From the NCBI GenBank assembly GCA_964399535.1, contig CAYNRE010000068.1, forward strand, positions 1 through 8,338: DNA of 8,338 bases, given 5' to 3'. Source of the stretch: CAYNRE01 sp964399535. GTDB lineage: Bacteria > Planctomycetota > Planctomycetia > Pirellulales > CAYNRE01. The translations under genes were made by a program, and so were the position numbers. Every line of letters starts with the position of its first letter. Within the stretch, counting starts at the first letter, position 1. The notes beneath the pieces were generated by a model that saw nothing but the letters and a program-made list of their open reading frames with translations, did not search any database and was not told the DNA's origin. Shown here piece by piece: positions 1-4,133 of the stretch.

Positions 1-13
1 CGGTGGCGCCCCG

Positions 14-38
14 GGTGCTTGCGGGCGGCTAGCGGCTC
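14..38 (-). promoter_or_regulatory. Start-associated repeat (copy H), minus strand, for a gene beyond the left edge
   Basis: Read on the minus strand this stretch contains GCCGCTAGCCGCCCGCAAG, the same core found before five plus-strand genes and before the minus-strand gene that starts at 550. It lies immediately downstream of the minus-strand gene at 29-550, whose TAG stop is the TAG inside the repeat. By analogy with the other copies it should precede the start of a further minus-strand gene lying left of the window. That gene is not visible, so its existence is inferred. Confidence 0.55.
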
Positions 39-550
39 GCCGCCAGCCGCGCCAAGTCGGGGGCGGACGCGAGGAGCCCGCGTGACTCGGCGAGCTGGGC
101 GCCCACCGCGGCCGCCCAGGATGGCCGGCCGCCGATGAGAACCCACCCCTTTCGCAGCCCGCGCCCGTCGGCGCGAACCCCGGGGTGCCCCACTAGGTGC
201 GCCAGCGGGGGGGGCGCCTTGGGCGCGGGCGCCGCCTTGGGCGCGGGCGCCGCCTTGGGCGCGGGCGCCGCCTTGGGGGCGGGCGCCGCCTTGGGGGCGG
301 GCGCCGCCTTGGGGGCGGGCGCCGCCTTGGGGGCGGGGGGCGCGGCGACCCGCTGGCGCGGCGCCGCGACGGCGCCCAGCGCCGGGTCATACGCGAGCCC
401 GAGGCCCGCGCACCAGTCGCGCATCGCGCGCCCGGGACCGGCGTCGCGGGAGAACCCGCGCCCGCCGCGTTCGGCGATCTCCGTCCAGCATCCCTGCTGG
501 CTCGGGTTGTGGAAGCCGCGGGGGAGCGCGGCGATGAGTCGGTCTTGCAT
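29..550 (-). CDS. Unknown protein with (KAAPAP)6 linker
   Basis: A 173-aa protein whose family I do not recognise. Residues 1-70 form an N-terminal segment with two cysteines (C21, C47), two tryptophans and a GRAMRDWCAGLGLAYDP stretch. Residues about 71-115 are a Pro/Ala/Lys linker with six exact KAAPAP units followed by KAPPP. Residues 116-173 form a second segment (GWVLIGGRPSWAAAVGAQL). This looks like two small domains joined by an extended, positively charged linker. The ATG at 550-548 is preceded by GGGGAGGAGACCACC, a strong ribosome binding site shared letter for letter with the gene at 796, which supports both the frame and the start. The stop codon lies inside another copy of the start-associated repeat, so this gene is probably one of a minus-strand series. 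No signal peptide or membrane segment is seen. The function is unknown. Confidence 0.7.
   Translation of the reverse strand: MQDRLIAALPRGFHNPSQQGCWTEIAERGGRGFSRDAGPGRAMRDWCAGLGLAYDPALGAVAAPRQRVAAPPAPKAAPAPKAAPAPKAAPAPKAAPAPKAAPAPKAAPAPKAPPPLAHLVGHPGVRADGRGLRKGWVLIGGRPSWAAAVGAQLAESRGLLASAPDLARLAASR
219..338. repeat. 18-bp tandem repeat, six copies plus a partial
   Basis: On the plus strand the unit is TTGGGSGCGGGCGCCGCC. Full copies begin at 219, 237, 255, 273, 291 and 309, and a partial copy begins at 327. The first three full copies have C at unit position 6 and the later ones have G, so two versions have spread as blocks. The unit is a whole number of codons and encodes KAAPAP on the minus strand, so changes in copy number would alter linker length without shifting the frame. 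Confidence 0.9.
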
Positions 551-588
551 GGTGGTCTCCTCCCCACCTTGCGGGGCGCTAGCGGCTC
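551..588 (-). promoter_or_regulatory. Start-associated repeat (copy A) with ribosome binding site
   Basis: Minus-strand reading contains GCCGCTAGCGCCCCGCAAG followed by GTGGGGAGGAGACCACC and the ATG at 550. It is the mirror partner of the copy at 757-795 across the divergent intergenic region. The shared stretch includes the Shine-Dalgarno GGAGGAG and the ACCACC just before ATG. Confidence 0.75.
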
Positions 589-600
589 GCGGCTCGTTAT

Positions 601-672
601 ACGTTGCAATAACGGAGATTCCCGCAACGTTGTACTAATGGGACGTTGCGAGAATGTAGCTTTTCGCAACGT
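601..672. promoter_or_regulatory. Operator-like inverted repeats, 42-bp period, in a divergent intergenic region
   Basis: Four related half-sites alternate in orientation: ACGTTGC at 601-607, CGCAACGT at 623-630, ACGTTGCG at 643-650 and CGCAACGT at 665-672. Same-orientation sites are exactly 42 bp apart (601 to 643 and 623 to 665), about four helical turns, and neighbouring sites are 20-22 bp apart. This is the pattern expected for cooperative binding of a dimeric regulator between two divergent genes (starts at 550 and 796). The stretch is noticeably richer in A and T than its surroundings. A weak minus-strand -10 candidate (TATAAC, positions 601-596) overlaps the first site. The regulator is not identified in this window. 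Confidence 0.55.
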
Positions 673-693
673 ATGCGTGGCGCTCGCACGCCC

Positions 694-705
694 GGGTGCG
701 CACCC
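694..705. repeat. 12-bp perfect palindrome in the divergent promoter region
   Basis: GGGTGCGCACCC is its own reverse complement. It lies between the operator-like repeats and the candidate plus-strand -10. It could be another protein-binding site, although a GC palindrome of this size can occur by chance in such GC-rich DNA. Confidence 0.35.
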
Positions 706-730
706 CCGCCCAGGCGTACGTTTGGATAAG

Positions 731-739
731 TGCTATTAT
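731..739 (+). promoter_or_regulatory. Candidate extended -10 promoter element
   Basis: TGCTATTAT fits an extended -10 (TGN followed by TATTAT), 57 bases before the ATG at 796. There is no convincing -35 hexamer 16-18 bp upstream, which would suit an extended -10 promoter or one needing an activator bound at the repeats at 601-672. An A/T-rich hexamer is unusual in this GC-rich window. Confidence 0.4.
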
Positions 740-756
740 GGTAACGTAAGACCAGG

Positions 757-795
757 CGGGCCGCTAGCCGCCCGCAAGGGGGGGAGGAGACCACC
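757..795 (+). promoter_or_regulatory. Start-associated repeat (copy B) with ribosome binding site
   Basis: GCCGCTAGCCGCCCGCAAGG is followed by a G-run, GGAGGAG and ACCACC, then the ATG at 796. GCGGGC and GCCCGC inside the element can pair around an 8-base loop containing CTAG. It shares the same ending, GGGGAGGAGACCACCATG, with the minus-strand copy at 551-588. Confidence 0.75.
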
Positions 796-1005
796 ATGCA
801 CCGAGCAACCATCGCCGAACGCGCCGCCCTCGCCGCCAGCTACGCCGCCCGAGACGCCGTCCTCGCCGCCCGCTACGCCGCCCGCCTCGCCCGAGACGCC
901 GCCGCCGCCGACCTCGCCGAACGCGCCGCCCTCGCCGCCAGCTACGCCGCCCGAGACGCCGTCCTCGCCGCCAGCTACGCCGCCCGCCTCGCCCTCTCCG
1001 ACTGA
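796..1005 (+). CDS. Small Ala/Arg-rich helical protein with an internal duplication
   Basis: A 69-aa protein made almost entirely of Ala, Arg, Leu, Asp and Tyr. The motif ERAALAASYAARDAVLAA appears twice (about residues 8-25 and 42-59), each time followed by a YAARLA segment. The composition predicts continuous amphipathic helix, so a helical hairpin or coiled-coil assembly is plausible. In DNA, 812-892 and 914-994 (81 bp, offset 102 bp) differ at one base only, so the duplication is recent or kept uniform by recombination. The start is supported by the strong GGAGGAG site and the start-associated repeat. No family is recognised. Ala-rich open frames are common in GC-rich DNA, so the start context rather than composition is the main reason for the call. 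Confidence 0.6.
   Translation: MHRATIAERAALAASYAARDAVLAARYAARLARDAAAADLAERAALAASYAARDAVLAASYAARLALSD
812..994 (+). repeat. 81-bp direct duplication inside the Ala-rich gene
   Basis: Copy 1 is 812-892 and copy 2 is 914-994. I find one mismatch (C871 against A973). The 102-bp offset is a multiple of three, so the reading frame is kept. Confidence 0.85.
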
Positions 1006-1014
1006 GCCGCCCTG

Positions 1015-1054
1015 CCGCGCGCGGGCGAACCCGGGATCGTTCCCCGGGGCGCGG
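1015..1054 (+). terminator. GC-rich stem-loop after the Ala-rich gene, possible terminator
   Basis: CCGCGC (1015-1020) can pair with GCGCGG (1049-1054), and inside it CCCGGG (1030-1035) can pair with CCCGGG (1043-1048). There is an unpaired bulge on the 5' side and no T-run follows. It could be a terminator without a U tract, a processing site, or only GC-rich background. Confidence 0.3.
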
Positions 1055-1060
1055 CCTACC

Positions 1061-1090
1061 GACCCGTTAGCCGCCCGCAAGGGCGGGAAG
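1061..1090 (+). promoter_or_regulatory. Start-associated repeat (copy C)
   Basis: CCCGTTAGCCGCCCGCAAGG lies before the clamp-like gene. Here CCGCCC and GGGCGG form a 6-bp stem capped by a GCAA (GNRA-type) tetraloop. A second small hairpin, GCCCC-AAC-GGGGC (1097-1109), follows. The Shine-Dalgarno (GAAAGGAAAG) and the ATG at 1123 come after that, so this copy sits farther from its start codon than the others. Confidence 0.65.
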
Positions 1091-1122
1091 ATCAACGCCC
1101 CAACGGGGCAGAAAGGAAAGAC

Positions 1123-1758
1123 ATGGCAAGGAAAACACCGACCGCGCTGCCGATGCGCGGGAACCAGCAAGGGGCCGTTCGCATCCGACCCGACGTGCTC
1201 CACGCGCTCCTCGCGTGGGCAACCACCGAGGAGACGAGGGCTTACTGCGGTATCAACGTCGAGACCGCACGGGGCCCGAACGGGACTCGGCTCCTCGCCG
1301 TCGCCACGGACGGGCGCCGCTTGCTCGTCCTCTCGGTGCCGCACGGCGGCGAGCCGATCAACGGGTTCGTCGACCGCAAGACCGCGGACACCGCGCTCCG
1401 CGTCGCGAAAGCGATGAAGGCGGAGGACGTGGAGCTGCACCCGTCCGCCGAGGGCGGAAAGCAGTTCCCGCCGTGGCGGCAAATCGTACCGCGGGACAAT
1501 CCGCGGGAAAATCCGGGGTTCGTGGGCCTCGACCCGAGGTTGCTCGCAGACACGGCCCTCGTCCAGAAAACGATGGCCGCCGACAAAATCGGCTTCATGG
1601 TCGGGGGGCCGCTGGACCCGGTGGTCATGCGGGCGCACGACTACGACTCCTCGTGGCTCGGGCTCATCATGCCGCGCCGCCTCGAACCGCACACCAAGGG
1701 TGGCGGAAGCATCGACGCCGTGCCCGGGGCGGAGGAGGAGGTGCGAGCGGCGGAGTGA
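1123..1758 (+). CDS. DnaN-like (beta sliding clamp-related) protein, two-domain form
   Basis: A 211-aa protein with the landmarks of the bacterial DNA polymerase III beta clamp in order. There is a helix-strand opening (IRPDVLHALL, residues 21-30), VATDGRRLLV (60-69; compare VATDGHRLAV in E. coli DnaN), FPPWRQIVP (115-123; compare FPDYRRVLP), and a C-terminal WLGLIMPRRL (178-187; compare YVVMPMRL). These match the second and third domains of the usual protein of about 370 aa, so a whole N-terminal domain is absent and the last domain is shortened. Full clamps form a ring of six domains. A two-domain chain would need three subunits for a ring, as PCNA does, or may be a clamp-like decoy or partner. 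Residues 188-211 are a flexible Gly/acidic tail. The start is preceded by GAAAGGAAAG. Two strong stem-loops follow the stop. The family similarity is recalled, not searched, and the oligomeric form is inferred. Confidence 0.75.
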   Translation: MARKTPTALPMRGNQQGAVRIRPDVLHALLAWATTEETRAYCGINVETARGPNGTRLLAVATDGRRLLVLSVPHGGEPINGFVDRKTADTALRVAKAMKAEDVELHPSAEGGKQFPPWRQIVPRDNPRENPGFVGLDPRLLADTALVQKTMAADKIGFMVGGPLDPVVMRAHDYDSSWLGLIMPRRLEPHTKGGGSIDAVPGAEEEVRAAE

Positions 1759-1767
1759 GCCGCGGAA

Positions 1768-1799
1768 CCCCGGGGCGCCGCCGACAAGGCGCCCCGGGG
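1768..1799 (+). terminator. 12-bp perfect stem-loop directly after the clamp gene
   Basis: CCCCGGGGCGCC (1768-1779) pairs fully with GGCGCCCCGGGG (1788-1799) around the loop GCCGACAA. It begins ten bases after the TGA of the clamp-like gene, where a terminator is expected. There is no T-run after it, so termination would be atypical; it could instead be a transcript-stabilising 3' end. Confidence 0.6.
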
Positions 1800-1809
1800 G
1801 GACGAGCCC

Positions 1810-1844
1810 CGACGACGGCGCAGGATGCCCCTGCCCCGTCGTCG
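1810..1844 (+). terminator. Second strong stem-loop of a tandem pair
   Basis: CGACGACGG (1810-1818) pairs with CCGTCGTCG (1836-1844). Past a C/C mismatch, GCAGG (1820-1824) pairs with CCTGC (1830-1834) around the loop ATGCC. CGAG before and CTCG after could extend it past an internal loop. It lies 10 bases after the previous stem-loop and 12 bases before the next start-associated repeat. It may be a terminator or processing element, or part of a small structured RNA. Confidence 0.5.
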
Positions 1845-1856
1845 ACGCTCGACCCC

Positions 1857-1896
1857 TGGCCCGTTAGCCGCCCGCAAGGGCAAGGAAGGAGAGAGA
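1857..1896 (+). promoter_or_regulatory. Start-associated repeat (copy D) with ribosome binding site
   Basis: CCCGTTAGCCGCCCGCAAGG followed by GCAAGGAAGGAGAGAGA and the ATG at 1897. GCCC-GCAA-GGGC forms a 4-bp stem with a GNRA-type loop. The ribosome binding site (GGAAGGAG) fixes the start of the next gene. Confidence 0.7.
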
Positions 1897-2310
1897 ATGT
1901 CCAAACATTACGACCCCCACGGCGATACCGAGTATGCGTGCGGCGGTGACGCCGACTGCGAGGCGGTCGCATCCGATCCGGGATGCGTGGATGGACTCCG
2001 CCACCGCTGGACCGCCCGGGGGACGGGCGGGTGCAACACGAACCCCGGTGTCTGGTCCCTCGGCGGGACCGCGTGGAGGTTCACCTACCGCTGCCGCGTG
2101 TGCGGTTGCGGGCGAAAGGAGCAAGAGTATGGCTGGCAGCGGAACCCCGGCGAGTGCGACTCGGTGTCGTACTCGCCCGGCGAGTACGAGCCGGAGCCCG
2201 ACGAGATCGCCGACGAGCGTCGGCGCGCGCGCCGACGGCGGCGCTACCGGCTCGGGCGACCTGCCCGCGCGATCTGCCGCGCGCTCCGGGCGTTGCACGC
2301 CGCCCGCTGA
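1897..2310 (+). CDS. Cys-rich, probably metal-binding protein with basic C-terminal tail
   Basis: A 137-aa protein of no family I recognise. Cysteines at residues 15, 21, 30, 46, 66, 69, 71 and 87 include a C66-x2-C69-x-C71 cluster within YRCRVCGCGRKE, the sort of knuckle that binds zinc. The WSLGGTAWRFTYRCRVCG stretch looks like a small beta-sheet domain. Residues 94-107 are acidic (EYEPEPDEIADE) and residues 108-137 are strongly basic (ERRRARRRRRYRLGRP), suggesting nucleic-acid binding. The start at 1897 is chosen because GGAAGGAG lies seven bases upstream and follows a start-associated repeat. The open frame extends to 1825, but that would run through the stem-loop and repeat. The next gene begins 27 bases later. 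Confidence 0.65.
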   Translation: MSKHYDPHGDTEYACGGDADCEAVASDPGCVDGLRHRWTARGTGGCNTNPGVWSLGGTAWRFTYRCRVCGCGRKEQEYGWQRNPGECDSVSYSPGEYEPEPDEIADERRRARRRRRYRLGRPARAICRALRALHAAR

Positions 2311-2337
2311 ACCGCTAGCGCCCCGCAAGGAGAGACC
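2311..2337 (+). promoter_or_regulatory. Start-associated repeat (copy E) with ribosome binding site
   Basis: ACCGCTAGCGCCCCGCAAGG merges directly into AGAGACC and the ATG at 2338. This is the shortest version and fills the whole gap between two genes. It shows that the element sits at gene starts even where there is no room for a separate promoter. Confidence 0.7.
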
Positions 2338-2526
2338 ATGACTCACGACTACCCCCCCGCCCAATGCGTCCGCGCCCTCGCTGGCTTCATGCGCGTCCTC
2401 GCCGGGCGCGACCCCGACGCGGAGCCGCCGGCCGACCTGTCCGGCGCCGACCTGTCCGGCGCCGACCTGGGCGGCGCCGACCTGGGCGGCGCCGCCCTCC
2501 GCGGCGCCAACCGCCACGGCGCGTGA
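2338..2526 (+). CDS. Pentapeptide-repeat mini-protein
   Basis: A 62-aa protein. Residues 1-31 are a short helical lead (AQCVRALAGFMRVLAGRDPD). Residues 32-57 are about five consecutive A(D/A/N)L-x-G pentapeptides (ADLSG, ADLSG, ADLGG, ADLGG, AALRG) followed by ANRHG. Pentapeptide repeats fold as a right-handed square beta-helix, and some larger members such as Qnr and MfpA mimic DNA and bind gyrase. Five or six pentapeptides make only one to one and a half turns, far fewer than those, so self-assembly or a truncated remnant is more likely. The start has GCAAGGAGAGACC directly upstream. The next gene begins 14 bases after the stop, so the two are probably co-transcribed. Confidence 0.65.
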   Translation: MTHDYPPAQCVRALAGFMRVLAGRDPDAEPPADLSGADLSGADLGGADLGGAALRGANRHGA

Positions 2527-2540
2527 GCAAAGGAGATCCC

Positions 2541-2810
2541 ATGAGCCAACATCAACCGTGGACGTTCGCGCGCTACTGGCGCGAGGTGTTCGGGCCGTTC
2601 AGCACGTCCTTGTCGTTCCTGTCATCAATGGAAGTTCCGAGCACTGACCCGCGAGCCGTGTCGGAGCTGGTGCAGACCATGGAGGACGGTGCGTTCGAGG
2701 ACTCCGGGTTGCGTGAGCGCCCCCCCGAATGGGAGGCATACCGGTCGCGAGCGCGGACCTTGCTGCTCGACGCGCTCTCGGCGTACGACGCGAGCGAAGG
2801 GGAGGCGTGA
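2541..2810 (+). CDS. Unknown 89-aa protein
   Basis: No family recognised. The N-terminus is aromatic (QPWTFARYWREVFGPF), followed by a Ser-rich segment and an acidic, helical C-terminal half (EWEAYRSRARTLLLDALSAYDASEGEA). There is no signal peptide, membrane span or cysteine. The start is set by AAAGGAG at 2529-2535, six bases before the ATG. It lies 14 bases after the pentapeptide gene and 2 bases before the next gene's ATG, so translation is likely coupled. From here rightward ordinary Shine-Dalgarno sites replace the start-associated repeat. Confidence 0.65.
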   Translation: MSQHQPWTFARYWREVFGPFSTSLSFLSSMEVPSTDPRAVSELVQTMEDGAFEDSGLRERPPEWEAYRSRARTLLLDALSAYDASEGEA

Positions 2811-2812
2811 CC

Positions 2813-3217
2813 ATGTTGCACGAAGCATACTGTTCGGTGGCGGAAGGCGATCCGTGCGACTGCGACGCGAGCGATCCTCTGGTGCAACGCGGGTTGGAGC
2901 AACGAGCCGCGTTGACGCGCGAGGTGCGGGCGTCCTTGGCGGGACGCGTGGCGCGGGTGTGGCGGTCACGGCACGCCAACCTCGGGACCGCCATGTTGCA
3001 CCGCCTACCGTCTTCGTCGCCGCCGCACAACGTCGTGTGGAGGCTGACGAACTTCGCCGTTGACGGCGAACCGTGGGGGCATGTGGAGTTTGATACGGAG
3101 CAGGAGGTCGATACGGAGCAGGAGGTCGAGGCGCACATGGCGATTCAGATCGTGTACGAGTTGACGGCTCTCGGGGCCGAGACGCCCGCGGAAGTTCTGG
3201 GCCGACTTCCCGAGTAG
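2813..3217 (+). CDS. Unknown 134-aa protein with a tandem DTEQEV repeat
   Basis: No family recognised. The N-terminus has a small acidic Cys cluster (C7, C15, C17 in AYCSVAEGDPCDCDAS). An Arg-rich helical middle follows (EQRAALTREVRASLAGRVARVWRSRH), then a segment WRLTNFAVDGEPWGHVEF that looks beta-rich. The acidic hexapeptide DTEQEV is repeated twice, encoded by an exact 18-bp tandem duplication at 3092-3127. The ATG at 2813 follows GGGGAGGC, which overlaps the previous gene's end. The next gene starts 32 bases later. Confidence 0.65.
   Translation: MLHEAYCSVAEGDPCDCDASDPLVQRGLEQRAALTREVRASLAGRVARVWRSRHANLGTAMLHRLPSSSPPHNVVWRLTNFAVDGEPWGHVEFDTEQEVDTEQEVEAHMAIQIVYELTALGAETPAEVLGRLPE
3092..3127 (+). 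repeat. 18-bp exact tandem duplication
   Basis: GATACGGAGCAGGAGGTC occurs at 3092-3109 and again at 3110-3127 with no mismatch. The unit is six codons, so the frame is kept (DTEQEV twice). Confidence 0.9.
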
Positions 3218-3249
3218 GGGGCGTCTGGCGCTTGCAACTGGAGGACACG

Positions 3250-4065
3250 ATGGACAAGCACAATCACGGAGAGGCACTCGCCAAGCGTGAGACCATCACA
3301 GAGATGGTGTCGCAGTACCACGCCGGCATCGCGGATCTTCGCGCAGGGTGGGGGCAGATCGAAGACGGGATCGCGCGCCTCGAACGCGCGTTCGGAGACG
3401 GGAAGACCAGTACCTTTTGCTTGCGCGAACGCGGTGGACGTACCGTCCAATTGGACCTCGACGCTGTCGAGGGCGAGGTGCGTCGCGACGTGTGGCGTGC
3501 TCTCGTCGACCGCTTGAACGTCCGCTCCATGATGAGCAGCCGGCGCGCCGATGAGTTGGCTCGCCAACTCGACCGCGAAGCCGTGCCCGAGGTCACGGTG
3601 GAGAACGTCGAGACGTTCGTGCGCGGCTACATGACCGCCTTGCCCGAGATGCTTCGGGAGGCGGTCGACGACGTGTTCGGGTGGCTCCGCCCCCGGGCCG
3701 GCACGAGAGGGGCCGAGTACAAGTCGAACGGCCAGTTCGAGATCGGGCCCAAGGTCGTGCTGACGCACGCCGGGGAGCTGACCTACCGAGGCACCGGACT
3801 TTGGATCGGCCAGTACACGCGAGCCAAGCTGCTCTCGTTGGAGAGCGTGTTCCGGTCGCTCGACGGCCGGGGGCAGATCGTGGAGCGTGGTGTCTCCGCC
3901 ATCGAGGAGGGGTTGCGAGATAGCCTCGTCGTCGAGACGCCCTACTTCCGGGGGCGTGCGTTCAAGAACGGGAACCTGCACTTGGAGTTCCGTCGGCTCG
4001 ACTTGCTCAAGCGGTTCAACGCGCTCGCGGGCGGCAAGACGCTCCGGGACAAGGCGGCCGAGTAG
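3250..4065 (+). CDS. DUF4942 family protein
   Basis: A 271-aa protein that I recognise as DUF4942, a family of unknown biochemical role common in phages and plasmids. The recognisable blocks are the N-terminal helical region (residues about 10-50, AGWGQIEDGIARLERAFG), WRALVDRLNVRSMMSSRRADEL (82-103), FGWLRPRAG (143-151), YKSNGQFEIGPKVVL (157-171) and the signature FKNGNLHLEFRRLDL (238-252). Length fits a stand-alone DUF4942 protein; some relatives, as I recall, are linked to methyltransferase domains, which are absent here. The ATG at 3250 is preceded by CTGGAGG at a good distance; an in-frame TTG at 3232 is less likely. The gene lies 68 bases before the Cas12 gene, separated from it by a hairpin repeat, so a functional tie to CRISPR is not implied. 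The family call is strong; the role is unknown. Confidence 0.85.
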   Translation: MDKHNHGEALAKRETITEMVSQYHAGIADLRAGWGQIEDGIARLERAFGDGKTSTFCLRERGGRTVQLDLDAVEGEVRRDVWRALVDRLNVRSMMSSRRADELARQLDREAVPEVTVENVETFVRGYMTALPEMLREAVDDVFGWLRPRAGTRGAEYKSNGQFEIGPKVVLTHAGELTYRGTGLWIGQYTRAKLLSLESVFRSLDGRGQIVERGVSAIEEGLRDSLVVETPYFRGRAFKNGNLHLEFRRLDLLKRFNALAGGKTLRDKAAE

Positions 4066-4070
4066 ATTCC

Positions 4071-4102
4071 GCTTGCGCTAGCGGCGCAAGCGGTGCAAGA
4101 TG
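4071..4102 (+). promoter_or_regulatory. Start-associated repeat, hairpin type (copy F), upstream of cas12
   Basis: CTTGCGC (4072-4078) and GCGCAAG (4084-4090) form a perfect 7-bp stem around TAGCG, followed by GCAAGATG. The TAGCGGCGCAAG core relates it to the other start-associated repeats. A near-identical copy (29 of 31 bases) lies at 6324-6354, on the far side of the CRISPR array. The cas12 ribosome binding site comes 32 bases later. Confidence 0.75.
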
Positions 4103-4133
4103 GGGCTCACGGCCCCCACCACGGAGGAACGAG

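Noticed and set aside
197..1417. Plus-strand open frame of 406 codons spanning the tandem repeat, divergent promoter region and clamp gene
   Set aside because: Low-complexity translation that crosses a regulatory intergenic region and the strong starts at 550 (minus) and 796 (plus).
736..1692. Minus-strand open frame opposite the Ala-rich and clamp-like genes
   Set aside because: The plus-strand clamp frame has recognisable DnaN motifs and a ribosome binding site; the antisense frame has neither.
4066..4133. tracrRNA gene in the gap before cas12
   Set aside because: No stretch complementary to the CRISPR repeat was found; the only structure is the hairpin of the start-associated repeat.
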